Source: a virus. Taken from it: a stretch of 53,462 nucleotides of DNA. Both the position numbers and the translations under genes were made by a program. Below, one piece after another: positions 43,168-51,607 of this stretch (the first letter of the stretch is position 1; every line of letters starts with the position of its first letter). The DNA lies in IMG/VR virus record IMGVR_UViG_3300021088_000015, positions 1 through 53,462 of that record; one strand, 5' to 3'. The notes under the pieces were generated by a model. That model made no database searches and was not told the DNA's origin. It saw nothing but the letters and a program-made list of their open reading frames with translations.

Positions 43168-46007
43168 CAGTGCTTCCCGAGGACGGCCTGGACGTTCCCG
43201 CCGCGCACCCGGATGCCGTGGCGGAGCATCAGGATCAGCGCCTGTTCCAGGGGGGTGCCGCCGGACTTGAAGTCGAACTCCACGATGATCTTCGAGGTGC
43301 CGTAGTAGTGGCGACTGCGCCGGTGATGGTGCGTGGTGCGGTGATGCGTCGTGCGGTGGTGGGTGGTGCGGGCACCTGACGCGGTCGTGCTCAGCGCGGT
43401 ACCGGCGGCCCCGGCCACCGACGACCCCAGCGCCGCGAGGGTCTCCGACACGTGCACCAGGCCGCCCCTGCCCTGGAACGCCCTGCCGATCGCGTTCTCG
43501 GGGTTGGCGTGCAGACGCACCGGGCCGGGCAAGCCCGCGTGGACCTCCTTCGCGACCTTCCCGATCGCGGCCCCGGCGATCCAGCTGCTGGCGGAGATGC
43601 CGTCGGCCAGCCGGGCCACGATCGTCTTCCCGGAAACCGCGGGGTCCCCGTCCCCCGACAGCGGCCCCTCCTTGGCCGGGGAATGCGGCAGGAAACCCAT
43701 GATCTTCGACGCGATGCCGGACATGCTGTTGCCGACCGAGCCGATCATGCTGCCGATCCCGTCGATCAGCCCCTGGACGATCTTGGCCCCGGATTTGTAG
43801 AGCCACTGTCCGACGTCACCGAGCGCGTGCACGATCCTGCCCGACAGGCCCCGAAACCAGCCGACCGCGTCCGCGAGCTTCGATGAAATGGCCGAGACGC
43901 AGTCGCCCAGCCATTTGCGGAACATGCCCGACAAACCCTCGAACCAGTGCACTACGGCTTTCACCTTGTCGACCATCCAGTTGAACCAGTGGTGGATGCC
44001 CTTCATCATGTCCGGGATAATGGAATGGCCGACCAGTTCGTCGTACAACCATTTGAAGAAGTCGTAGACCTTTTTAACGAGCCACTCGATGCCTTGCGCG
44101 AGTTTCTTTATCACCCACGCCGTCAATTCGATGATCTTCGCCCAGGCCTCGACGTAAAAGGTGCCGAATTTCGCCACAACGGTCATGATCTTGGTGACCG
44201 CAGGCACCAAAGGAATGAACGCCTCCAGCAATTTCGCCAGCGACGGGATCAGCGGAATGAGCGCGACCGCCATATCCGCGAAAGCCTTCGCCAGCTTCGG
44301 CAGGTGCGGTGCCAGGTCGGCGAGAACTTTCCCGAGCTGCTTACCGAGCGCATTCGCGATCTTCACCGCCGCCTCACCGAGCGGCTTGAGCGCCGGGAGC
44401 AGGGTCTTCATCAGGTCGGAGCCGAGTTTGAAAATGATCGGCAGCAGCGGCGCCGCGGCGGTCAGCATCTGACCGAGGTATTTGCCGAGGTCGGAGATGC
44501 CCTTCTGGACCACGGGGTTCGCGAGCGCCTTGTTCAACGCGTCCGCGATCGGGGTGATGGCCGGGAGCAGCGCCGACCCGAACGTAATCGCCAGCGCCTG
44601 CACCGTCCCCTGCAGGCGCTTGAACGCCGCCTCACTGGTCGCCGACGCCGTGGCGCTGTCCTTCCCCAGGCTTTTAGCGCCAGCGGCCATGACCGGGTAT
44701 TTGGAGTTCACCCTGTCGATCTGGCCGACCAGGACACCGATCCCCGCACCCGCCTTCTTCCCGAACAGTTCGGTGATGATCAGACCCTGCTCCTTGGCTG
44801 TGATTCCCACCTTCTTCATGTGGCCGACCAGGTCGTTCAACGCCAGCTTCACGCCACCTTTCTGCAGGTCCTTGTTCAGCTGGTCGGAGGACATCCCCAG
44901 CTTCGTCAAAGCGGGCCCGGCCGATGACGCCTGGTGGGCTAGCGACTGAACGGCCATCCGCATCTGGGTGCCCGCTACGGCGCCCCGGATGTTGTTGTCG
45001 CCGAACGTCGCCAACATCGCTGCGACGTCCTGGATAGACGCGCCGTACCCCTTCATGTTCGCGATGGACCCGCCCCCGAACGCCTTGTTCAGGTCCTTCA
45101 TGTGCATGTCACCCGCACCGACCAGCGCCGACAGCGACCCCATCGCGGCTGACATGTTCTCGGTGCCGGGCAGGCCCGTCGCGATGGCTGCCGTCAGCGC
45201 GTTCGTGGTCTCCACCAGGTCCGCGCCGCCGATGCGGGCACCCTGCGCGGCGATCCGCACCATTTCGAGGGCTTTCGGCGCCTTGATGCCCAGCGAGGCG
45301 AACGACGACTCCACGTGGTACAGCGACTCGGCGAGGGACGTCGGTGACTGCCCGACCTGCCCGGCCAGTTGCAAAACGCCCGTGTTCAGGTCGGCGAACT
45401 GGCCTTTGGCGACATGCGCCTGTGTCAGCAGCTGCGTCATCTGCGCCTGGAACTTCATGGCCTTGTCGACCGAGTACGCGGCGGCGGCACCGAAGCCGAG
45501 CGTCCCCACCTTCATGAGCTCCATGGCCTTCGCCGCCATGCCGCCCGTCCGCGACAGCAGGGACGTCTCCTCGCTGGCCCTCTTCGTCTTCCCGGCGGCG
45601 ACCATCTGCGAGTCCCCGGCTTTACGGGCCGCGTCGGCCTGGAGGATCTGCTGGCGCTCCAGCGCCCGCGACGCCCGCACCGACATGTCGGTGGCCTTCA
45701 CCGCGTCCGCCTGCGCCTTCGCCTCGATCTTCGCGGCGTCGGCGGCGGAGATCTCACCGCGGGCGAGCTTGTCGGCCGCGTCCGCCGCGAGCTTGCTGGA
45801 CGCCGCCGCCCGCTCGGACGCGGAAGCCGCCGCCGACAGCGCACGCTTCGCGCTGTCACCCGCCATTGCGGCTGCCAGGCCGGCGCGCCGCATCGCCAGG
45901 GCCATCTCGTCGGTTTTGGCCTTCAGCACGTCGGTGTCGGCGCGGGCGGACGCGAACGCCTGCTTGGCCAAGTTCCTGCCCATGACGACGATCTCGATCT
46001 CAGCCAT
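43167..46007 (-). CDS. tape measure protein (946 aa)
   Basis: Starts MAEIEIVVMGRNLAKQAFASARADTDVLKAK. Long N-terminal coiled coil with Ala/Lys/Asp repeats (to about 150), a phage-TMP core with GLGFGAAAAYSVDKAMKF and the TMP signature around KAFGGGSIANMKGYGASIQDVAAML, hydrophobic segments in the C-terminal half (for example LGKYLGQMLTAAAPLLPIIFK), and a His-rich end (THHRTTHHRTTHHHRRSRHYYG). The length scale of about 0.15 nm per residue predicts a tail near 140 nm. Siphovirus type. Confidence 0.92.
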   Translation of the reverse strand: MAEIEIVVMGRNLAKQAFASARADTDVLKAKTDEMALAMRRAGLAAAMAGDSAKRALSAAASASERAAASSKLAADAADKLARGEISAADAAKIEAKAQADAVKATDMSVRASRALERQQILQADAARKAGDSQMVAAGKTKRASEETSLLSRTGGMAAKAMELMKVGTLGFGAAAAYSVDKAMKFQAQMTQLLTQAHVAKGQFADLNTGVLQLAGQVGQSPTSLAESLYHVESSFASLGIKAPKALEMVRIAAQGARIGGADLVETTNALTAAIATGLPGTENMSAAMGSLSALVGAGDMHMKDLNKAFGGGSIANMKGYGASIQDVAAMLATFGDNNIRGAVAGTQMRMAVQSLAHQASSAGPALTKLGMSSDQLNKDLQKGGVKLALNDLVGHMKKVGITAKEQGLIITELFGKKAGAGIGVLVGQIDRVNSKYPVMAAGAKSLGKDSATASATSEAAFKRLQGTVQALAITFGSALLPAITPIADALNKALANPVVQKGISDLGKYLGQMLTAAAPLLPIIFKLGSDLMKTLLPALKPLGEAAVKIANALGKQLGKVLADLAPHLPKLAKAFADMAVALIPLIPSLAKLLEAFIPLVPAVTKIMTVVAKFGTFYVEAWAKIIELTAWVIKKLAQGIEWLVKKVYDFFKWLYDELVGHSIIPDMMKGIHHWFNWMVDKVKAVVHWFEGLSGMFRKWLGDCVSAISSKLADAVGWFRGLSGRIVHALGDVGQWLYKSGAKIVQGLIDGIGSMIGSVGNSMSGIASKIMGFLPHSPAKEGPLSGDGDPAVSGKTIVARLADGISASSWIAGAAIGKVAKEVHAGLPGPVRLHANPENAIGRAFQGRGGLVHVSETLAALGSSVAGAAGTALSTTASGARTTHHRTTHHRTTHHHRRSRHYYGTSKIIVEFDFKSGGTPLEQALILMLRHGIRVRGGNVQAVLGKH

Positions 46008-46571
46008 ACAGGTCCGCCTCCTCTCCGTACTCGTCCGGGCCGTTCTCGTCGGGCCGGGCCCGCTCGACCATTCGCACCATGCGGATCAGCTCCGCGTCCT
46101 CCTTGTAGAGCTCGCTCGGCAGGCACCTGAACCGGTCGCACAGGCCGATGATCAGCTGGGCGCGCGCTAGCTCAGCAGGGCAGGTGACAACACCTCCATC
46201 GGCATCGACGCCTCCAGGGTTGTCTCGCCAGAGGTCGATCCGTGCTCCAAAGGGGCCGCGATGCCCTCCACGGCGAGCATCCAGGCGCCGATGATCTCCA
46301 TGACGAAATCGGCGTCCAGGTCGATCAGGGCGTCGGGGGTGATCGGGACGGGCCGGTCGGCGTCGTCTTCGAGGTTCCAGTCGGAGAGCATTCCGGCGAA
46401 GGCGACGAGCATGGTCCGCAGGTCGGCGAGGCTCTTGTTCTCCCGCGCGGCGATTTCGGTGATCTCGGCGTACTCGCCGACCGATGGCTTCCGGGCGTGG
46501 ACGATCAGCCCTTCGAATTCGGGGTCGTCGAACACGAGCTTGTACGTCTGCTTCTTGCGCTTGTAGCCCAT
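46000..46571 (-). CDS. tail assembly chaperone fusion, -1 frameshift product (gpGT-like, 190 aa)
   Basis: The short frame (46571 to 46167) has a heptamer C CCT TTG at 46254-46248 in the X XXY YYZ form. Slipping back one base there continues into an open frame that reads GARIDLWRDNPGGVDADGG and ends at 46000 with EEADLYG. The C-terminal part (CPAELARAQLIIGLCDRFRCLPSELYKEDAELIRMVRMVERARP) is well formed, supporting real translation. This is the conserved G/GT arrangement, in which the fusion helps tail assembly at the tape measure. Confidence 0.82.
46167..46571 (-). CDS. tail assembly chaperone, short form (gpG-like, 134 aa)
   Basis: MGYKRKKQTYKLVFDDPEFEGLIVHARKPSVGEYAEITEIAARENKSLADLRTMLVAFAGMLSDWNLEDDADRPVPITPDALIDLDADFVMEIIGAWMLAVEGIAAPLEHGSTSGETTLEASMPMEVLSPALLS. 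Acidic helical protein directly before the tape measure. Ends at TAG 46167 unless the frameshift occurs at codon 108. Confidence 0.85.
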   Translation of the reverse strand: MGYKRKKQTYKLVFDDPEFEGLIVHARKPSVGEYAEITEIAARENKSLADLRTMLVAFAGMLSDWNLEDDADRPVPITPDALIDLDADFVMEIIGAWMLAVEGIAAPLEHGSTSGETTLEASMPMEVLSPALLS

Positions 46572-46576
46572 GCCGG

Positions 46577-46984
46577 TCAGCTCCAGAGGGGTACAACGCC
46601 GTTGGACAGCGACCCGGGAACGGCAAAGGTGAGGTCGCCTGAGGTGGCGCGGGTGAGGGTGTAGTCGGTGAGGATCACCGTCGGCGCGAGGGTCTTGCCG
46701 TTGGTGACGATGGTGACCAGCCGGGGCACCGACGTGGACGGGATGGTTTTGAACACGTCGTGTGCCATGTTCGCCGCCGGGTCGAATACGCCGTTCATGG
46801 TGACCGTGAGGTCGGCGAGGGTGAGAAGCCGCTCGAACGCACTCTTGTCGATGCCGGTGACGTCCTGGACGCCCCTGGGGGTCGCGAATGCAACGTTGGT
46901 GAAGTCGTTCTTGATGGCCTGCTGGGCGTTCGACGCGTCGTCCACTGAGAACGTCGTCCAGCCCAATCCGGTAACTTTGGAAAT
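46577..46984 (-). CDS. second tail-tube-like protein (unusual start)
   Basis: Paralogue of the N-terminal half of the 315-aa tail protein at 48120: both have VTGI-[DN]-[KE]-SAFERL, then a run with ...ANMAHDVFKTIP / ...AHPILSSLP and a C-terminal T-[AS]-GD-[LY]-TFAV. The expected start would be MAISKVTGLGW, but the codon in place is GTA at 46990; ATT 46984 has AGGAGG nine bases upstream, and TTG 46966 is the first standard codon. Start choice is tentative. Directly beyond the HNH insertion. Confidence 0.75.
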   Translation of the reverse strand: MSKVTGLGWTTFSVDDASNAQQAIKNDFTNVAFATPRGVQDVTGIDKSAFERLLTLADLTVTMNGVFDPAANMAHDVFKTIPSTSVPRLVTIVTNGKTLAPTVILTDYTLTRATSGDLTFAVPGSLSNGVVPLWS

Positions 46985-47061
46985 GGCTACTGCCCTCCTA
47001 TACTCGTTGCGCTGACCTGCGCATTTGTTGGGTAGTCCACCCCAGCGTTATACTCTCGACC

Positions 47062-47649
47062 ATGACAGTAAAGGGTGGACATCACACCGAAGAGACCAAG
47101 AAGCAGATCTCCGAGGCGAAGCGACACGAGAAGAATCGGCAGCCTCTCCAGCCGCTTCTGTGTGCGTGCGGATGCGGCGAATACGCGGCCGTCGACGAAC
47201 GCCGCAACCGCGTCAGCAAGTACGTCTCCGGCCACAACGCGAAGGTCGCGCACCCCATGCAGGGCAAGAACCACACCGAAGAGACCAAGGCCCGGCTCGC
47301 CAGCTACACGGGCGAAGCGACGTCGGCCTACAAGCACGGCTGGTCCCGCACCTCGACCTACAAATCGTGGGCCTCGATGATCGGCCGGTGCCTGGATGTC
47401 GGTAACGCGTCGTACCCGAGTTACGGCGGCCGGGGCATTACGGTCTGCGAGCGGTGGCTGAAGTTCGAAGACTTCCTCGAAGACATGGGCGAGCGGCCGT
47501 CTCGTGACTATCAGATCGACCGCCGCGACCCGGACGGGAACTACGAAACCGCCAACTGCCGATGGATCACCAGAGCCGAGAACAACGCTCGGCGCAAGGA
47601 TCCGGGCGGCTGGGCTGCGCGGCGCGCGAAGGAGGTCAATCAACGCTGA
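47062..47649 (+). CDS. HNH homing endonuclease with NUMOD3 motifs (195 aa)
   Basis: Opposite in strand to the structural genes. N-terminal NUMOD3-like repeats HTEETKKQISEAKR and HTEETKARLASYTG (DNA-binding), a Cys cluster CACGCG, then the nuclease core SYPSYGGRGITVCERWLKFEDFLEDMG and DYQIDRRDPDGNYETANCRWITRAENNARRK. Free-standing phage homing nucleases have this plan. It sits between two tail-protein genes, as homing nucleases often do, and can spread by cutting phages lacking it. Confidence 0.9.
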   Translation: MTVKGGHHTEETKKQISEAKRHEKNRQPLQPLLCACGCGEYAAVDERRNRVSKYVSGHNAKVAHPMQGKNHTEETKARLASYTGEATSAYKHGWSRTSTYKSWASMIGRCLDVGNASYPSYGGRGITVCERWLKFEDFLEDMGERPSRDYQIDRRDPDGNYETANCRWITRAENNARRKDPGGWAARRAKEVNQR

Positions 47650-48114
47650 TCAGCCCCTTTCGATCCGGTCGGTGAGGTTCTGCTGGTTTTCGGCGAATTC
47701 CTCGGTCCAGAACTCGGGCCTGGTGTGCTGGTACGGCTGCTGCCCGGAGGTCGGCCTCCACCGCCAATCACCCGGATGGGTCAGGAACAGCTCCGGCCGT
47801 TCGACCCGCACCCGGTGGGCGTCGGAGCCGAAGCACCGCTGCCCGGCCTCGAACGTGAACACCGTCAGGCCCGTCGCGTCACGGTCCTCGGTGAAGCGGC
47901 GGCCGGACTCCTTGCGGATGTAGTACGCCTGCGCCATCCCCCGCTCGGTGCGCTCGTCGACGCGGGTCCGGAACCCGTTCAGGTAGTGCGGGCAGTCCGC
48001 TTCCACGCAGGTCGCCTTGCGGAAGTGGGTTTTCAGCGGCGCGACGATCTGGAACGTCTTGTACGCCCCGGACGGCAACGCGGGCGGCAGCCGCTGACCC
48101 TGCGGGCTCGGCAT
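47650..48114 (-). CDS. phage tail-region protein (154 aa)
   Basis: MPSPQGQRLPPALPSGAYKTFQIVAPLKTHFRKATCVEADCPHYLNGFRTRVDERTERGMAQAYYIRKESGRRFTEDRDATGLTVFTFEAGQRCFGSDAHRVRVERPELFLTHPGDWRWRPTSG. Contains Cys pairs CVEADC and a later C, and DNA/protein-binding aromatic residues. A conserved tail protein I have seen before major tail proteins in actinophages, function not known to me. Start ATG 48114 or GTG 48120. It converges with the HNH gene with no gap. Confidence 0.65.
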   Translation of the reverse strand: MPSPQGQRLPPALPSGAYKTFQIVAPLKTHFRKATCVEADCPHYLNGFRTRVDERTERGMAQAYYIRKESGRRFTEDRDATGLTVFTFEAGQRCFGSDAHRVRVERPELFLTHPGDWRWRPTSGQQPYQHTRPEFWTEEFAENQQNLTDRIERG

Positions 48115-48119
48115 GGTCA

Positions 48120-49067
48120 CTAGAACGTCACCGCAGACGTATTGCGGACCAGCACCACGCTGAACGTCGCGGACGTGAACCCGCCCGTCGTGACCGTCGA
48201 GGCGCGCACATACCGGCGCACCGTCGCGGTGCCACCCACCGCGATCCGCTGAGCCTGCGCGGTCGCCGCGATCTGCGCGAATGCGCCGCCGGCCAGATCC
48301 GCGAACGTCACGTTGTCCGCGGAGTCCTGCAACTTCACGGTCACATCCGTGCCGACGAACCCTGTCACCTGCAGGTACGCCTGAAACCCGAACGCCGGCG
48401 CGTACTGCCACGACCAGGTGGGCGCGACGGTGTACGTCATGGAGATCGTCTGACCGGGCAGCACCGGGTACGTGCCGGCCCCGGCGCCCACGGTGGCGCC
48501 GTTGACGCTGACGTTCGTCATCGTCCCGCCGGTGATCACGACCTGCACCGGGTAGCCGCTGGTGTTGGTGACCGGCGTGCCCGAGGCCGGGACGGCCGGC
48601 GTGGTCAGGCCTGGCGCGCCGTCGAGAGAGGCACCGCTGGTCGCGACCGTGTCGGTCCGCAAACCGGCGGTGAGCTGCACGCCCCATTCCAGCCCGTATG
48701 CGTTGCTCTGCATGGCCACGGCGAAGGTGTAGTCACCGGCCGTTGACCTGGTCGGGTTGTAGTCGATCTGCTTCGCGACCATGCACGCCCCGGGGTTGCC
48801 GAGGGTGGTGCCGCGCGCATAGGTGCAGATCACATCGGCGGTGGGCAGCGATGACAGGATCGGGTGGGCGCCGGTGGGGTTGTAGTAGGTGACGAAGTCG
48901 ATGCCGCCATTGCGGAGACCGCCCAGCCGCTCAAAGGCGGACTCGTTGATGCCGGTCACGTCGATCAGGGCCGGGCCGCCGCTGATCTTCCCGAGCGAAT
49001 TGGTGTCGCCGGAAAGGTCGTTGCCGCCCACATAAAAATTGTCGCCCAACCCGGTTTGTTTGGCCAT
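48120..49067 (-). CDS. major tail protein with C-terminal Ig-like domain (315 aa)
   Basis: MAKQTGLGDNFYVGGNDLSGDTNSLGKISGGPALIDVTGINESAFERL, typical of actinophage tail-tube proteins, up to about residue 135; then a Thr/Pro linker and a beta-rich domain (TNVSVNGATVGAGAGTYPVLPG, VTVKLQDSADNVTFADLAGGAFAQ), probably an Ig-like or adhesion domain exposed on the tail. A shorter paralogue lies at 46577. Confidence 0.87.
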   Translation of the reverse strand: MAKQTGLGDNFYVGGNDLSGDTNSLGKISGGPALIDVTGINESAFERLGGLRNGGIDFVTYYNPTGAHPILSSLPTADVICTYARGTTLGNPGACMVAKQIDYNPTRSTAGDYTFAVAMQSNAYGLEWGVQLTAGLRTDTVATSGASLDGAPGLTTPAVPASGTPVTNTSGYPVQVVITGGTMTNVSVNGATVGAGAGTYPVLPGQTISMTYTVAPTWSWQYAPAFGFQAYLQVTGFVGTDVTVKLQDSADNVTFADLAGGAFAQIAATAQAQRIAVGGTATVRRYVRASTVTTGGFTSATFSVVLVRNTSAVTF

Positions 49068-49525
49068 TACGCCACCTGGTTCCAGAGGTCATTGATAATC
49101 ATAGGTAGAGTGATGTCCATAATGCGGAACATTTGCTTTTCGATCGTCACGTACCCGGCGACCGCCGCCAGGGGGGTACCGGCCTGCCCGAGCAGGTCGA
49201 TCTCACGGACCTGCCCCTCCAAGGTGAAAGCGCCGCTGTAGGCCGCCATCAGGGCATCGACGGCGCCCAGGAGGTCGGTGTCGATCTGCCCGTACGGCAA
49301 CGCCAGCATCGGCTTGAGGACCCGCACCTTCAGCACGAGCCGCACCGAGGTGACCGACAGCCCCGAGGACGCCGCGACTGCCCCCATCTGGTCGGCCCAG
49401 ATCGCAACCGACAGGCCCTTGCCGGGCGCGTTCTTCGGCTCGTTGGTGTTGACCCGCTCGAACAGGCCCAGCTGCTCGGCGTGCGATTCGACCGACGCGA
49501 TGATCCCTGCGACGCTGAGGCTCAC
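49067..49525 (-). CDS. tail terminator/completion-like protein (152 aa)
   Basis: GTG 49525 (GTGA) gives MSLSVAGIIASVESHAEQLGLFERVNTNEPKNAPGKGLSVAIWADQMGAVAASSGLSVTSVRLVLKVRVLKP. Alpha/beta fold of the HK97 gp10 neighbour, standing between the head-tail protein and the tail tube, where a terminator protein is expected. Confidence 0.72.
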   Translation of the reverse strand: MSLSVAGIIASVESHAEQLGLFERVNTNEPKNAPGKGLSVAIWADQMGAVAASSGLSVTSVRLVLKVRVLKPMLALPYGQIDTDLLGAVDALMAAYSGAFTLEGQVREIDLLGQAGTPLAAVAGYVTIEKQMFRIMDITLPMIINDLWNQVA

Positions 49526-49914
49526 CGGTTCACCGCCTCGATGTAGCGGACCAGCGCGGGCTCCACCAGGGCCGCCGTTTTCGCTTCGACTTCCTGCCGG
49601 GCCCGCCTGAACGAGAAGTACCCCTTGAAGCGGGTGGTCGCGTTCCTGCTGCCGACGCCCTCCAGCCATGGCCCGTACACGACCATGGCGTCATTGACCA
49701 CCCGGTCCAGGCCGCGGTGGGCGATGTTGATCTGCGCCTGGTAGTACGGCGGCTGAGACGGGTTCTGGATGGATCCGGCCAGGTTCCGGTCGACGGCTTC
49801 GTCGGCGAACGCGGCGACCAGGTCGATGGCGTCGTCGATGAAGACCTGCACCTGGATGTTCGCGCGCCCGTCGAACAGCGGCCCGCGTGCGATGACCTGC
49901 ACTTCCTCAGCCAT
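49522..49914 (-). CDS. HK97 gp10-like head-tail protein (130 aa)
   Basis: MAEEVQVIARGPLFDGRANIQVQVFIDDAIDLVAAFADEAVDRNLAGSIQNPSQPPYYQAQINIAHRGLDRVVNDAMVVYGPWLEGVGSRNATTRFKGYFSFRRARQEV. YYQAQI and VVYGPWLEG are characteristic of this family. Joins head connector to tail. Stop overlaps the next GTG. Confidence 0.75.
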   Translation of the reverse strand: MAEEVQVIARGPLFDGRANIQVQVFIDDAIDLVAAFADEAVDRNLAGSIQNPSQPPYYQAQINIAHRGLDRVVNDAMVVYGPWLEGVGSRNATTRFKGYFSFRRARQEVEAKTAALVEPALVRYIEAVNR

Positions 49915-49915
49915 G

Positions 49916-50977
49916 TCAGATCACCCGCTTGCGGTTCTTGCGCCCGTAGGCGGTTTCGGCTTCGTCCCACAGGTCGGCCAGGGCGGAGCCGCGGCCGTGG
50001 ATGGCGCCGCCGCCCTCACCTTGCGGATCGGAGTAGCCGCCGGTCTCGGCCAGCACCCGGTTGGTGGCCTCAGCGATCGCCAGATCCCGGATCAGGGTCG
50101 GGACGCGGGAGATGCTGGCCGGGGCGGCGATCAGGTGCGTGGCGGCCGTGGTGCCGAGCTGCCCGCGCGCCACCGTCAAGGTGCGGAACGCGTAGATGTG
50201 CGTGCCGGTGGAGTGGGTGGCCAGGTTTGTGCCGTCCCACGCCCTTTTGACCGTCAGCACGTTGCCGGTGATGTCGGCGATGAGCATCCGCTCGGAGTCC
50301 ATCTGGATGACCTCGTCCAGATGGACCTGGGTGGCGTCGGGGACGGTGATGGCGACGTCGGCCTGGCTGGCGGTGGTTCCGCCGGCCGTGTTGGTCTGCC
50401 CGGTGTCGACGGTGGACCGGCCCGATACCAGCATCCGCTCCGAATCGACGATCAGCAGGTCGCCGACACCGACCAGTGACCCGTCGGAGATGGTCGCGGT
50501 GGTCGCGGTGGTGGAGCCGATCGCGGCGGCGAGCGTCCCGGCCGGGTCGGTGGCGGTCCAGTACCCGAACGTGCCGGTGATGGCGATGTCGCGCTGCGGT
50601 GTGCTGCCGACGCCGAACGCGTAGTTCATGTCCCGGCGCAGCTCCAGGTAGGTGTACGGCGGCCCGGAGTTGGCCGGCTCGAAGTTGCACGCAGACAGGG
50701 GGATGGTCGTGCCGCCGGACGTCACCAGGGTGGGGATCGCCGCGAGCTCCCAGGCATCCAGCCACAGACGCCAGGGATAGGCGTACTGGAACGACGGGAA
50801 GTCCCACTTCCGGGTGGCGTCCTCGGGGTAGAACCGGCGGTGCATGTGGCCTTCGATGTTGCGGGCCGCGCTCTGGATGGCCCGGTCGATCTGCCAGTTG
50901 TTACGCGCGGTCTCGCGCATGTCGGTCGACCGCTTCACGTCCTCGCGGGTGCAGTAGCAGGGCGTCGTCACGGCCAT
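49916..50977 (-). CDS. head-tail connector (353 aa)
   Basis: MAVTTPCYCTREDVKRSTDMRETARNNWQIDRAIQSAARNIEGHMHRRFYPEDATRKWDFP begins as in gp6-type head-tail connectors. Middle region has two Ser/Thr/Gly-rich beta blocks (SDGSLVGVGDLLIVDSERMLVSG and VHLDEVIQMDSERMLIADI), a duplicated motif [ILM]-x-DSERML. C-terminal helix. ATG 50977 overlaps the preceding gene by ten bases. Confidence 0.77.
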   Translation of the reverse strand: MAVTTPCYCTREDVKRSTDMRETARNNWQIDRAIQSAARNIEGHMHRRFYPEDATRKWDFPSFQYAYPWRLWLDAWELAAIPTLVTSGGTTIPLSACNFEPANSGPPYTYLELRRDMNYAFGVGSTPQRDIAITGTFGYWTATDPAGTLAAAIGSTTATTATISDGSLVGVGDLLIVDSERMLVSGRSTVDTGQTNTAGGTTASQADVAITVPDATQVHLDEVIQMDSERMLIADITGNVLTVKRAWDGTNLATHSTGTHIYAFRTLTVARGQLGTTAATHLIAAPASISRVPTLIRDLAIAEATNRVLAETGGYSDPQGEGGGAIHGRGSALADLWDEAETAYGRKNRKRVI

Positions 50978-51519
50978 GTGATTGCCCACGCTTCGTCAGC
51001 GGCGGCCAGGAGCCCGCACGGCACTGGCCGCCATTGCCCCCAGGTCCACACGCCGTGCCCGTCTACTGTGACGGCGTGCCGTTCGGCCAGGTCCACGCCG
51101 AGCACGACGCCGGCGGCGAAGAGCGTGGCGGGGCGGGCGTCGAGCGGGCGGACCCCGGCCAGCCCGTACATCGCGGCGGCCTCGATGGTTTCCCACAGGC
51201 CCGCCCCCGCGTCGGGGTCGTCGCTGGTGAGCCAGTACAGGTCGAGGACGTCCTGGTCGCTCACCGGTCGGCCGGACAGGCGCAGGGAGGCGGCGAGGGC
51301 TTCGGCGGCGCAGCAGGCCACGTCAGTGTTGGGTGACCATTTCGACGGGGTCGGGTGCCCGGAGTGGCGGGCGACGGCATGCACGTGAGCGGCATGCGCG
51401 CCCGCCGCCTGCCACTTCTTACGGGCAGCCTGCTGCGCCGCGCTCGGGCGGTGCTTGCCCGTGCCCGCGTGCTTTCCGCCACCCGCGTGCTTGCGGGTAT
51501 GCCCGGCTGCGCCTTTCAT
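50968..51519 (-). CDS. papain-like fold protein of the head operon (183 aa)
   Basis: Basic His/Lys/Gly-rich N terminus (MKGAAGHTRKHAGGGKHAGTGKH), then VACCAAEALAASLRLSGRPVSDQDVLDLYWLTSDDPDAGAGLWETIEAAAMYGLAGVRP and AERHAVTVDGHGVWTWGQW...AWAITWP. The early Cys, the late His followed by a WTWG strand, and the W at the end are in the order of NlpC/papain-type enzymes. Such proteins occur in actinophage head-tail regions; substrate unknown. Confidence 0.62.
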   Translation of the reverse strand: MKGAAGHTRKHAGGGKHAGTGKHRPSAAQQAARKKWQAAGAHAAHVHAVARHSGHPTPSKWSPNTDVACCAAEALAASLRLSGRPVSDQDVLDLYWLTSDDPDAGAGLWETIEAAAMYGLAGVRPLDARPATLFAAGVVLGVDLAERHAVTVDGHGVWTWGQWRPVPCGLLAAADEAWAITWP

Positions 51520-51607
51520 GTCACCCCCTCCTGGTCCCTTGCTTTCTTGGCCGACAGCCCGAGGGCTGTGGGATTGGGTCGTATGAAGTTGTCGGCCTCG
51601 CGAGGAG
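51520..51607. other. 88-bp gap in head operon
   Basis: No frame, repeat or hairpin of note. The next gene's stop region starts at 51608. Possibly a weak promoter for the rightmost structural genes; nothing definite. Confidence 0.35.

Noticed and set aside
40387-43806. 1139-aa version of the minor tail protein
   Set aside because: The extra 213 residues are Arg/Gly-rich and lie opposite the reading of the tape measure gene; ATG 43167 has TGATG coupling.
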